From positions 2,217,001-2,281,000 of the forward strand of contig JAXDDX010000057.1 in the NCBI GenBank assembly GCA_034670405.1: a stretch of 64,000 nucleotides of DNA, given 5' to 3'. The DNA comes from Hoplostethus atlanticus (taxonomy: Eukaryota; Chordata; Actinopteri; Trachichthyiformes; Trachichthyidae). Made by a program: the position numbers and the translations under genes. Position 1 is the first letter of the stretch. Each line of letters begins with the position of its first letter. Below the pieces are notes generated by a model that had not been told where the DNA came from, did not search any database, and saw nothing but the letters and a program-made list of their open reading frames with translations. This document shows positions 35,901 to 62,358 of the stretch, one piece after another.

Positions 35901-37192
35901 GTGTTTGAACAGTGATCAAACAAATGACATGCAGGTGGTTATGGGAGGTCTGTCACTGGCTTTGGAAGAACCCACAGAGCAAACCTTGGAAGTGGAGCAG
36001 GCCATCGTACATGAGAAATACAGAGAGACTCGTTCAGCTGTTTACAATGACATTGGTGATCCATATTCTTTGCTCCTCCTCTTCTCATTTCATTTTAAAC
36101 AAACAATATCACGATCAATATTTGATTTTAACCTGAGCTGTCCCTTCTAAGGTTTGTTGAAGCTGAAAGGTACAAATGGAATTTGTGCCAACGAGACCCA
36201 GTTCGTGAAGGCGGTGTGTCTGCCTGATGAGCCACTGCCCGATGGGAAGGATTGCACCATTTCTGGATGGGGTGTCACTGAGGAATGTAAGAGTATTTCC
36301 TCATTCAGCCTCCCCATTCAGACGCAGCTTGAAAGCCCTCACTTCCATCATCGAGATCATTGCCTTTCTAAGTGTCAAGGATTTATTTATCTTGCTTTAG
36401 TCTCTTTTTTTTCTTTTGACGGAACTTGTTTCCCCAACTAGTCAACTTTTCAGAAATAAAAAACAGCCTTATGGTCAGTTTGACAACTTGAAATTTTACC
36501 ATGAGTTTTGAATGATGGGCCTAAGGGTCTTGAAATGTGCTGTTACTGTAAAGTTAATGTAAACCTTGGACCTTGCAAGTGCAAATGTGAAAATCCTGGA
36601 CATTTGTTTTAAAGGCAGAACTGCAATGTTAGTGTACTTTTAAAGTCTCTGTTTTTCCACTTCCTCCCTGGTTGCAGCTCGGTTTGGTTCATCCCACCTG
36701 CTGGAAGCCCAGGTAATGCTGATCAACCAGGAAACGTGCTCTGAAAGGAAGATTTACGGCAACATACTGGATAACAGCATGTTGTGTGCTGGCTACCTGC
36801 AGGGAGGAGCGGATGCCTGCCAGGTTAGTCGGGAAATCTGTATGTGTGTGTGTGCGCGCATGTGTGTGTGGAGTGGGCTTGTCTAGTAAGTACATGCTAT
36901 CGTGCAGAATACATATGAGTGACTAACTCGTTTGAGGTTGGTTCTTTTAGTTATTGCATGCAGTATTGCATTTGCTACGCATGGTCAACTATTTTCTCTG
37001 ATGTTCCAGGGCGACTCTGGAGGACCACTGACATGTGACCAGAATAGCACCCATGTTATTTATGGTCTGGTGAGCTGGGGAGATAGCTGTGGGAGGGCGA
37101 ACAAGCCTGGGGTCTACACACGGGTCACCCAATTCCTGGACTGGATCAAGTCAAAGACACAAGCAGCGCAGCACAAGCAGTTATCAGTGTAA
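32914..37192 (+). CDS. habp2: Hyaluronan-binding protein 2 (factor VII-activating protease), 13 exons
   Basis: Secreted plasma serine protease of the coagulation/fibrinolysis family. Exons: 32914-32973, 33303-33387, 33543-33632, 33766-33876, 33999-34115, 34377-34487, 34571-34742, 35162-35259, 35343-35805, 35913-36055, 36152-36286, 36678-36823, 37010-37192; 1914 nt, 637 aa, all phases agree. Order: signal peptide ([20 protein letters not shown]), a very basic segment (KKKRKHE...KKLRKKHGR), an acidic run (DDDDEEDDW), three EGF domains with six Cys each (about residues 79-191), a kringle (about 192-281), a Pro/Thr linker with an EAP-type repeat, and the protease. The activation site is R|IYGG near residue 386. 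Catalytic His is in TAGHC, Asp in NDIGLLKL, Ser in GDSGGPL; Asp in ADACQGDSGG predicts trypsin-like specificity. The Cys in STCGKP should tether heavy and light chains. The human protein is about 560 aa; most of the extra length is linker. AATAAA lies at 37368. Confidence 0.93.
35458..35605 (+). repeat. habp2: Imperfect short tandem repeat coding EAP/EAT units in habp2
   Basis: Units of 9 bp (GAGGCTCCA and variants GAGGCTACA, GAGACTCCA) repeat through the habp2 linker exon and translate as EAP with occasional EAT-K and ETP. A higher-order unit (EAPEATK followed by EAP runs) occurs twice, which suggests a block duplication. The reading frame is kept because units are multiples of three. Confidence 0.85.
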
Positions 37193-37435
37193 AAATGAGT
37201 TGTGAATGGAGCAAGTCATATTCATCATGATTTATATGATTTGTGACTGGGTTGTATTTGGTATTTTGCTTTTCAGGTCTAAAGCTGCAGATGAAATCAC
37301 TGAGATAAATGTACTTGTAAAGTCTTATTAGTCTTTAAACGACTGACACACCAATTGCTATCAGTAAAATAAATAAACACAGTCCCTTCACAATTGCAGG
37401 ATTCTCAACTGTGTTTTTCTCAAGGTCAACCATGA

Positions 37436-37484
37436 AGCACAAGAGGAATTTCAAATGTGACTGCCCTGAGCCCTTCAAGGGAAA
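37436..37484 (+). pseudogene. Relic copy of the habp2 first EGF exon
   Basis: This stretch aligns to the 3' half of the habp2 EGF-1 exon (33815-33865 region) with roughly 80-85 percent identity by eye, including the shared run AATTTCAAATGTGACTG. It encodes a [14 protein letters not shown]-like string against [13 protein letters not shown] in the gene. It lies about 240 bp after the habp2 stop. No 5' half of the exon and no donor are evident, so it is a fragment. A second weak similarity to the Lys-rich exon 2 lies at about 37815-37846. Confidence 0.65.
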
Positions 37485-37906
37485 CCCTGTTATAGCCTCT
37501 CTCCTTACTTAACACCTCTCTATCATAGTATATGATCATTCTGGAGTCAAGGGAATATTTTGTTACAGCTAGGGTGCTTACATTACTATTGCTGGTAATA
37601 ATGTTGGACATTCTACTGTTACACTAATTGCAAGTTGCTCTAGCTCTAATTTGTCTAAAATGAAGATGTAATCCATTGATCTCAGATTACTTGATCTCAT
37701 TTTCTTAAAGTGGTTAGCAATTCAGGGAGTGGTTCCAGGTTAGTAGACGTGTTTTTTTACAGCAAACAAATCTTCACAACATATGGGATTTCAATCATGT
37801 AATTTACTGAATGCGAGCACAAAGAAGAAACACAAGAAAAAATGAGACTTTGTGATCACAGCAGGGTTATTTAGGAGTGTTTTCTTATTATTAAGGGAGT
37901 GAAAAT

Positions 37907-40117
37907 TCATTCTTTACTTTCATCTGTGTGTACATGCCAACCACAGTGGTCTTTAAGGCAAAACAGGGTGAGAGGCTGCCAGTTCAGACCATCCACATCA
38001 ATGCAAGGGTTAAACATGGGGTAGAGAGGCTCTGTACACTGCACAGAGAAACAGTGAAGCACAGTCAGAGTGTCAGCATCATGGAACGAAAGCTCCCCCT
38101 TCTGGAGATCCGCCAGCACACCCAGCTTTCTGATTTTCTTTCTACCGACCGAGAGCTGCTTCTCCTGAGTATCATGGCATGCCAGGTACTGTCCACCTGC
38201 ATGGTAGATGCACCAGGATGTCTTGTTCACACCTGGGCCGAGGTTCTGAGTTGGACCATCTCTGTTAGTGTTGGGCCCTGTGGTTACACCAATCAGCCAG
38301 AATGGCTTTTCCTGGACAATGACCTCCCAGTAATGCTGGCCTGTAGTGAAGGCCTCCTGAGCCAGGACGCTGTACTGAGAATCAAAAGGTTGAGGGCTCG
38401 GAGCCTCACCGAGAGGCTGCCTGCTCCAGTGCACTTGTTTCCTGTCCTGGGATACTTCAAGTTTGGGGTGGGCTGTTTTGGAGTCCAAGGTAGGAGAACT
38501 TATATCTGTAAATAGACATCCACATTCAGTACACAGCTAACACAGATAGTGAAGGTTTACTTTAGACTTTAGATGGCTAAATATTTGCTTCTGAACTAAC
38601 ATGACCACATCCGTGGAAAGTGCTGGGACAGAGCCACAGAAAGGTCATCCACCAGGCTCTCCACTGTTCTCATCCTCTCAGGGCCACACAGATCTCTGTC
38701 TACTTCCTGGATAGGTTTTAAATCCAGAGGTTTGCTACAATAAAAATAGAAAACCATTAGAAGACCTTTGGGGAAGCAGTGGAATAGAAAATAAATTGGA
38801 GTGAGGAATACACTCACCAAAGATTCTGTGCTGTAATTTGCTGTTGACGATAAACATGTCATATTTACTACACATTGAAATCTCGGAAAACATAATAATA
38901 ACTACATTTGTATAGCACATTTCCAGTCACAATATTGAGAATTGTCAACGGACCTGTAGGAATCTCAGGTCATTCGTTTCTTGGAGGAGTGATTTCCTGG
39001 AGGCTCTGAGGTTGTCTATCTCTTTGATCTGGGCCTCCATGATGCCTCTCTGGGCCTCCAGCCACTCTGTCATGTATGTCTCCTCCGAGTCGATTATCTG
39101 CATCATCAGCCGCTCATCGCCGTCCAGCACAGTCCGGATCCTGCTGTACTTGTCTGAGATTCTCTCTCTGAAATGTGCAGCAGACTTCTGGAAAATAAAA
39201 AAAATGTGTTTTTTTTTGTGAGATGATGGAGTGCATAAAAAACGAATTGTTAAAAAAATGATCTTCCACGTGGATTGTACCACTGTTTGTGTATACAGTG
39301 ATTCCAAGTCCTTGATGACATGTTCTGCTTCACTTCTTCTCCTGAGCAGTTGGTTCATAGCAGTATCCAACATGTTCTAAAGACAGAGATACAAGAGACC
39401 TATAAAACAAATAGCCTGACAGAGAAATTGAGAAATGATCATGACAATTATGAGAAAATCAATCAATAAAATGATAATTGTATCCTAGTCATGTCATCTC
39501 TACTGACAGTGAGTCTTCACCTTGAAGTCTGAGCAGGCTTCGTGGAGTTGCGCAGCTTGGTGGTTCTTGTGCAGGCCAACCAGGACACACAAACAGCACA
39601 CAGGGACCCTTTCCTCCATACAGAAGAGCTTCAGCTCCTCGCGGTGCTCCAGGCACTTCAGGGACATGGGATCCCCAGTCACCTCCACCACTGTGTGCTC
39701 CCTCAGAGCCTCCCTCTGCTGGTGCAGCAGGGCATGGGCCTGGCACAGCGAGGCATCACAGGTCAGACAAGTCCTTATGGCCACTGATGCTGTGTCTATG
39801 CAGTGGTCACAGCGGATAGTGGCAGATGATGTGGTTGTCCTGCTTGGAGCTGCTGTCTGTAGCTCTGTTTTTATTGGCCTGTTGGTGGTGAAGTCCTTTA
39901 TCTTAGTCTGAAGGCTGGTGTTCACCTCCAGAGTGAGGCTGGAGGGAAGGAAGATCTGACACTCTGGGCAGAAGAAAGGGCCCTCCTCGGAGATGTCTGC
40001 GTTCCAGACAACCCGGATGCAGGTGAGGCAGAAATTGTGTCCGCATGGGAGTGTCACGGGGTCTGTGAAGAGGTCCTGGCAGATGGGACACTTCAAAGTA
40101 TCCTCAACAGTCCCCAT
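37907..40117 (-). CDS. TRIM-family E3 ubiquitin ligase (RING, B-boxes, coiled coil, PRY-SPRY)
   Basis: Exons on the - strand: 40117-39521, 39376-39281 (96 nt), 39187-38954 (234 nt), 38840-38818 (23 nt), 38734-38601, 38505-37907. The sum is 1683 nt, 560 aa, with all phases consistent. The start context gives MGTVEDTLKCPICQDLF. The C3HC4 RING is at residues about 10-55 (CPIC...CGHNFC...CPEC). A B-box1-like CDHC...CLTC...CQAH is followed by a B-box2 (CLEH...FCMEERVPVCCLC...H). The coiled coil is encoded by the 96 and 234 nt exons and a PRY-SPRY (DSKTAHPKLEVSQ, GQHYWEVIV, TSWCIYHAGGQYLACH) ends the protein. The RING predicts ubiquitin transfer from an E2; SPRY sets the target. The layout resembles TRIM25 and the expanded fish TRIM sets; I cannot name an orthologue. 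The gene converges on habp2, and a second PRY-SPRY TRIM gene flanks habp2 on the other side. Confidence 0.85.
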
Positions 40118-40985
40118 AGCTCTGCGTGCACCTGTTTATGGCGCCTCTGTAGTCTGTAGTGTGTTCCTGGCCTTCCTGCTCATCAATGTTTCATAGGTCT
40201 CTTTTGGAAGGCACCGCTCATGTGCCTGAGAGTCACATTACTAAAGATGAGTTGAGATCTACCTCTTGACTATTTGAAACTATAGACTCTCAGGAGGCCA
40301 CACTTAAAAAAAATATTTTAGAAGGTTTACACATTTCAATTGCATGGCAAATTTCTATCAAATGGGATTTAGTAATTCTAATTTAAATGAAGTATCATTA
40401 ATAATGCAATTGCATTAAATAAAGCATTATAATTTGTGAAATGTACTTAAATATAACTAAAATAAACGTAATCAATGAATTTCAATGTATGCAATGTGTC
40501 AAAGTATTCAGTATGTTATTTGCATTTATTAACAAATTCCCATTAAACTGAAAAAATGTAAATATGCATTATCAGGCTACATAGATCTAGTAACAGTCAA
40601 GCATTCCATACAATTTAGTCAAGTGTATCCGTTTCAAGTTAGCTGATATTAAAGCAAACACAATTGTTTTGGTTGTATTTATATGGAACTAACGTGTAAA
40701 CTGTATTTCAGGCATCAAACGATAGGTAAACAGAAATTGGTTGTATTGGTTGTATGTACATCCCTAGCCCTTCTTGTACATTACTACTACAGTATCCGCC
40801 CATCAAAAATGCTAGTTTTGCGTACGTAAAGACTGTTTGCAATATTTGCGCAGATCTGGTTTACTACTACGTATGTAGGTATGAAATCGTGCGTAGATAG
40901 CGTTGGTGAATAGCTCGATTGCCACAAGTTGCAACCAACGTGGGTTGTGGATGTGGCAAGGCACTGCTAGTGCAACTGAAGACGT
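40118..40985. other. Intergenic DNA between the - strand TRIM gene and aldh18a1
   Basis: Head-to-head spacer. The first 130 bp probably hold the TRIM 5' UTR and promoter. About 40290-40760 is strongly AT-rich and shows no coding pattern. The segment near 40770-41000 probably contains the aldh18a1 promoter. No clear core motif was recognised. Confidence 0.4.
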
Positions 40986-41048
40986 GTCTCTCTTTTGCAG
41001 TGCAGCCACAACCGTAGTGGTGGGAAGTTCTGATTTTCGTATTGCTTG
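40986..41048 (+). other. aldh18a1: Possible 5' non-coding exon of aldh18a1
   Basis: A good donor (GCTTG|GTAAGA) at 41048/41049 lies about 0.6 kb upstream of the coding start exon. The following sequence (41110-41240) is an intron-like CTAG-rich stretch. The coding start exon is preceded by an acceptor-like tract (CTGTCCTCAG, ending 41614). This fits a short leader exon, but the 5' limit is a guess. Confidence 0.35.
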
Positions 41049-41625
41049 GTAAGAGATAATCTTATCATTCTTATCTTCTCGTCTTGTCTTTTGTCCATTT
41101 TGTATAGAATCGCCTCTAATCGAGTTAGCTTGCTAGCTAAGGCTAGCTAGCTAAGGCTAGCTAGCTAGTCTTAACTGTAACTTTGACAGCACTAGTAGCC
41201 ACATTACAACGTTAGCCTAATTAGCTAGCTAGCCAGTTATAGCTACAGTATAGTTTGGAGTTTATTAATGTTGCAGCACCAACAGCCTTTAGCTAGCAAA
41301 AAGTTGTTGCCAACAATATACATCTTCATTGGCTCAATCAATGAACTGACTGAACCAAGTTCACCAAGACACTGATGATAACATCAAAGCACTTGGTGAT
41401 GACCTTTCCAGCTATTCCAAAATCTTTCAATGGTTCTGTCATGGTATTCCATCCTCTGACATCTTGCCCGGTTTTTGTTGAGCACTGATGTAGATAGGCA
41501 AGTATGTTGTGTAGCTATCATATCAACAAGCTGCTGATCCTAGGTGAGGTGGAAAGTTATTGATCAGTTTGAGTGACATGGAACTGTATTGGTGTTCAAC
41601 CTAGCTGTCCTCAGGTCTCAGAGCC

Positions 41626-48372
<6,747 letters not shown>

Positions 48373-48999
48373 GTTCCCAACCACAGAGCCCTTTACTCAA
48401 ACCAGAGTTATCATGACAGACGTCTACCAAGAGTTTATCCAAAGATTTGTTTCTGTCAGTAGTGCTTCAACTTTGTACGAATCCACATTGCATTCAGAAC
48501 CACAGCTACATTTACAGGATAACAAAGTTCCTGCTTTTGTGAATCTGCACACAAATCTGTGAAACAATCTGTTTACGTATCAGAACCCCTGGATATTTTT
48601 CAGGTATCCAGCAAACTCTCGGACAGTAACAATGAGGTGTTATACAGTTAGTAAGAGTGGAATATATCATGAAAAATGATCCTTATGCCTAAGCCATTAT
48701 GGCATTATGTATAGGTGACAGTCACCTACATACATAAACTACACACAGACACAGAAGCTGTGGGCATCTAACAGTTGATGCTAGCGTCTTTCCTCAATCA
48801 TGTGATTTTTTTAATATAAAGAAATCATCGGCCCAGTTGTGATTTCCTAACTTATTATTTTTCTACTTGCAAAGTCCCTCTTGGTCTTTTTGTAAGTTAA
48901 GTGTTGTATTTTTGCAGATCCCCACTTAATTTTGCTGTCCTCCCTTTTTGAATAAATATGCTGTACAGTTCTTTACTCATAGTTCTGTTTGTCACACAT

Positions 49000-49552
49000 A
49001 ATCACAGAAGGAACTATCTACTGTCCTTGGTTTACACATGTATTAATGTATGGGCTAATCTTGGTTATTACACACTTTAATCAAGCTAACTGATTTTTTT
49101 TAGTATTCAACAACACCTAAACTTAATTGCTCAACATGTCAAACGGAATCTCCTTTCAGGCTTTGTGTTCGACTATGTAGTGCTACATTGACACAGTGAG
49201 TTACTACAGATTAGACACAATGTTAAAACGGTGAACATTTAAGGAGAGTCGTCAGTTATAAATTGCACTTGTCATTGCTTCTTTGAAGCAGCATACTGTG
49301 TTAGTAACACATCTTATAAACTGTTTGTTCTACTCTACAATTGTGAACCAGTTTACTAAATGATCGGAGGTATTGTTTGTTGAACGTGTTCGAGCCATTT
49401 TGAATCCTTCCTAAACACTTATTACATCTACTCCTATCCAGGAATCCAAGCCATTTTTTTTCAGCCAGCCTCCAGTGGTCTAATCTTTTTATTACCCGAA
49501 ACTATATGTCGAGGCAAACTTTGTTAGAGTGACCTAGGTGGATTTATTGGGA
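49000..49552. other. Spacer between the 3' ends of aldh18a1 and the gamma-crystallin gene
   Basis: Convergent genes meet here. The stretch is AT-rich and holds the end of the aldh18a1 transcript. On the - strand, AATAAA at 49548-49543 lies only a few bases after the crystallin stop, and a second candidate lies near 49490. Nothing else recognised. Confidence 0.5.
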
Positions 49553-50495
49553 CTACTTCACCTCTGTGATACGGCGCACAGAGCGGATGGTGGAATTCAT
49601 GCTTCCCCATTCGCTGTGCTTATTATACTCCCCGGGGTGCAGGAAGTACTGGCGCCCTCTGTAGTTGGCGTGTTCGTGGAGGATCCAGTAGCCCTCCATG
49701 ACATTGCAGGAGGACACGTCACGCAGGTGGAAGCGGTCCTGCAGGTTGGGGCAGTCGTCACTCAGCTCGGTCATCTTGCCCGCAAAGTCAGACCTCTCAA
49801 AGATCTTCAGCCTGTAGTTGCCATTGTACTTCACACAGAAAAAGATCAATATCAATAATCTGACCAAAAGAAATCAGACTAACCTCTAATGGTTACATTT
49901 CATGTCAGTTGGTATAAGCAGGTGACTGTACTAGCCATTTGTGCAGTTGAGATAAAGGACTGCAACTCACGGCAGGGATCATGCGGCAAGAGCGGATGCA
50001 GTCATTAAATCCAGACCAGCGGTGATGGTCAGGGTACTTCCCCTTGGTCAGCATGTACTGGTAGCCAGAATAGTTGGGCTTCTCATAGGCCATCCAACAA
50101 CCGCTGTCTACACGGATGGAGTTGCAGCGAGAGAAGTGGGAGCGCATGTCGGCACATTCACTGCTGCACTCATAGTGACGTCCCTCAAAGTTCCTGCTCT
50201 CGTAGAAGATGATCTGTACAGACAGCAAAAATCACCCCCATCATTCCCTCTGAGAACTCATCCACTGTGCCTCTGGCCCAACACTCTGCAGGTTTTCATT
50301 TCAACCAAACCCTACAGCATCTGATTTCACTGATTACTCCCTCCTCTGGCTGAAGGTGTGCTATTCAGTGAAATCAGCTGCAGACAAACCTGCAGACTCT
50401 TGGGCCTTGAGAACCACTCATTTAGGATACATCTGGCTTGTAAAGGCTGTCTGTTCTTGCAATTTTGACGTGGGTCTGCTTACCTTTCCCATCAT
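49553..50495 (-). CDS. Gamma-crystallin (gammaM/gammaS-like), three exons
   Basis: Structural lens protein of the beta/gamma-crystallin superfamily. Exons on the - strand: 50495-50484 (MMGK), 50213-49971 (243 nt), 49828-49553 (276 nt, stop TAG); 531 nt, 176 aa. A tiny first exon followed by one exon per two Greek-key motifs is the classic gamma-crystallin gene structure. The first domain reads [18 protein letters not shown] with [21 protein letters not shown]; the second reads [15 protein letters not shown] with [19 protein letters not shown] and ends [10 protein letters not shown]. The MMGK start and Cys-rich first motif resemble fish gammaM. The second domain ([17 protein letters not shown]) and moderate Met content resemble gammaS, so I give no symbol. 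It is tail-to-tail with aldh18a1 and head-to-head with ate1. Confidence 0.9.
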
Positions 50496-50535
50496 GATTG
50501 GAGGACGACAGGACGGGCCTGTCCTCATCTCCACA

Positions 50536-50545
50536 GCCTTTTATC
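50536..50545 (-). promoter_or_regulatory. TATA-like box of the gamma-crystallin gene
   Basis: On the - strand GATAAAAGGC lies about 40 bp upstream of the first ATG. Gamma-crystallin genes usually have a TATA box (TATAAAAGGC type) at this short distance with a brief leader, so this is the likely core promoter. Confidence 0.55.
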
Positions 50546-50599
50546 TGTGTGAAAATGGCGCAGAGCATTGTTATTGAAATAAGGTGAGTTATCATGTCA

Positions 50600-52150
50600 G
50601 CACAAAACGGTTCTACCGCCCCATGACCGGAGCACATGTCAACCTCATGCTCCGTTTACAGTTTATTCTGTTGTCATGCAAATTTAGATGGCTGTTAGGC
50701 TGTTACAATAGAGTTGCAGACTCTGTATTTATCCCTGAGGAAAACAAGAAGTTTGCCTACCCATGTACTAAGAACAAGTTCTTAGCGAGCTTGTGGCAGT
50801 ACAGTCTAGTACAGGATCTTGTCTGATATGGGGTGAGGATGTGAATGGGGCTATAACTGCACAGAGTGGGTACTATATGAGTGTGTGTGCATGAGTGTGT
50901 CTACCCTGTGTGTTTATGTGAGAGCATGTCTGTTTCTCCCTTCTGTACTGTGTCTGTCTGTGTTTGGCAGCAGCTGACAGGGCAGTCTTGCACAGTTGCT
51001 GGTCTCCCTTTACATGTCACTGGATTTCTGTCCACATACATAGGTGTGTGAGACATGTCTCCTATGGCCAGTTTCTCTGCGCTTCCGCCAGAACACCACA
51101 ATGAGAAGACACTCATGCACTAAGGCTGGGTGGAAACAAAAAAATGTCTAAATTGTTGTTAACTACTGTCCTTTCCAAAGCACAAAACACACACATCAGG
51201 TGATCCATTCTTCAGGTGTTTCATACAGCTACAAAGACAAAGTATTCTGGAGCTATGCAGTGCAATTTCTGGCTTACAAATCAAGCATATCAAATCCTAA
51301 GCATATCTCATCACTCACAAACATATTATTTTCATATTTCTTCTGGTGCTACAGTCTAGAGGTAACTCTTCAAGCTCTGTATGAATGACTTAATAACTAA
51401 TATGTGCCTTTTTTACATTTCTGTAGGCAGAGAGTTACTTTTTAAGTAACACCCTGCTACACTCACGGTCTTGTATGTCAGTTGAAAGATAAATACCTTG
51501 CCAAGGGCACCTCAATAGCTGTTGTGGAAAGGGAAGATGTTTCTCAGTCATTTTCTTCACCTCTGTTTTTCTCAGCCGGTCTGGGAATTTTTACTGGCAA
51601 AGCTCTGGTCAAAAGCCCCTTCCTCTGACATTTAGACTACTGCTATCATGTTTAGTAAAGGCTGTACCCAGGGATGTAGTGGCAAATAAAAAAGTGGACA
51701 TTAAACTATGACCGTTGCAACCGCAGAATGTCCCCCCGGGGATCAATAAAGTATCTATCTATCTATGATCTATCTATGATTATCATAAGGCAAAAACCCA
51801 CCAATGTAAACAAATACATTTATTTTCAGAAAGCCATTATTGTATGTTTTTTTCCTTAAAAGTCCCTATCCTCATAGACTTAGTTTTAAGTTTGATTTCT
51901 TACTACTAGTACTTCTCTGATGTACTGTACTGAATTTATGTCATGAAGATTTATGTCAGCCTAAACAGCTGGGTCAACTATTCCGCGGGTTTATCCTCCA
52001 GTACATCACTGGCTACAACGTTAACTTAATTCTAAATTTTACTGATGTAAAACACCTGATTCTGTTAACTGTTCAAGCTTTTGAACCTTTATTTTGAAGT
52101 CTACGAAGAACATTTTACCGGAAGTGTGTTCTTACAGGTCCTCACTGCTC
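50600..52150. other. Divergent spacer between the gamma-crystallin and ate1 genes
   Basis: Mostly unique AT-rich DNA without coding signal. It contains a retroposon 3' end at about 51665-51780. The ate1 promoter is presumably close to 52100-52206, where sequence becomes more GC-rich; no TATA box is evident there. Confidence 0.45.
51665..51780 (+). mobile_element. 3' end of a LINE/SINE retroposon with (ATCT)n tail
   Basis: The motif CCGGGGATCAATAAAGTATC followed by ATCT repeats (to about 51775) is the standard 3' end of fish LINE-mobilised retroposons. Only the 3' end is recognisable, as expected from 5'-truncated insertion. Confidence 0.5.
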
Positions 52151-52206
52151 TCCCATTCCTCCCCGACACCGGCTAGCTCAACTGTCATCTGCCTCAGACG
52201 ATAGAG

Positions 52207-61165
<8,959 letters not shown>

Positions 61166-61298
61166 GTAAGATGTCAGATCTCATCCTGAATGACTGGTAT
61201 GTGCCTAAATGGTTACATGTAGATTACTTTCTACTGTTTAACTGACACGGTCCACTCTATGTAACATCATACTGATTTTCTGAAATAGAAATGGCTAA

Positions 61299-61695
61299 TT
61301 CCTGGTGGTGTCTGCACACAGTCATCATAGTTTGAGATATCCTAACTAATCCATTTGCTGACATTCATTTTTGGGCAGTTATGATAAACAACTTTCACAG
61401 ACTTGTCTTAGTGAGGTCTGTTTTATTATTATTTCATTGTGCCTTAGTTCAGTGTTTTCATATCAGTGTACACATGTCACCTGACACCCAGAGGAAGAAA
61501 TGGAAATCGGGAAATAATCCCTCATTCTAACAAACTTTATTGTCACATCCATGTCTTCATGGCTAGGTGTGACACTTCAGCAATGAAGAACAAGTAAATG
61601 TTAACTCTTATCTCATATGGCATGCATTGTAAAATGACTAGATTTAGACCGTAGTAAGACAGGCTATAAACTCTAAATGACACTGGCGTTCTCCT
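61299..61695 (+). repeat. Dispersed repeat, copy 2 (ate1 intron 5)
   Basis: Partner of the repeat at 8937-9395 with the same block order, with deletions relative to copy 1. Identity is about 70-80 percent in the alignable blocks by eye, so the copies look old. Confidence 0.65.
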
Positions 61696-62056
61696 TTTTT
61701 AAATACCACTGCTTGCCAGAAGAGGTCCCTGCTCACCTTGTTAAAGACTTGCCTGACCTAGACTGTGCAGGAGCTGCATGAATGGGGCCAGCGTTCATGA
61801 ATGGGTCTGGTTTGGGCCTACCAATCTGTCATGTTCTCCCTCTTACTCTCCAGTACAGGATATCCTCAGACAACTCACAGTAACAAAGGGATAATAAATG
61901 AATAACACTCATAGCGAATAGATAATAAACTCCTATTAGACACGGGAAGCAGCACTTCTAACAACTGTTCATATTTCTGGCCTCAACTACTCTTCTCCTC
62001 ACTCACACACATAATAAGAAGGTCCCATGATCATTTATCATAAAGGTGATGACATA

Positions 62057-62259
62057 CAGTACTGTGCAAAAGTCTTAGGCACATGTCAAAAAAATCTGTA
62101 AAGCGAAGATCAAAAATAATGAAATGAAAGGTTTCTAATTATAAAAAAAAACCTATAAAGAGCAGTAACATAAAACACTAATGCAGAAAACTGAACATCT
62201 AAGACCAAATTTATATTTAAAAAAAAATCTATGGTGCCTAAGACTTTTGCACAGTACTG
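62057..62259. mobile_element. Mariner-type MITE with 26-bp perfect terminal inverted repeats
   Basis: A 203-bp element begins CAGTACTGTGCAAAAGTC and ends with its exact complement over 26 bp. It is flanked by TA on both sides (62055-62056 and 62260-62261), the target duplication of Tc1/mariner elements. The AT-rich centre has no coding capacity. Perfect TIRs suggest it is not very old. Confidence 0.85.
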
Positions 62260-62318
62260 TACATTGGAGGAGGAAACCCTGGTAGCATTGGTACTGTTAG
62301 TTCCAGATGCAGACATAC

Positions 62319-62358
<40 letters not shown>

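Noticed and set aside
37928-38515. 195-aa + strand open frame
   Set aside because: Antisense shadow of the - strand TRIM PRY-SPRY exon, whose motifs and splice sites are clear.
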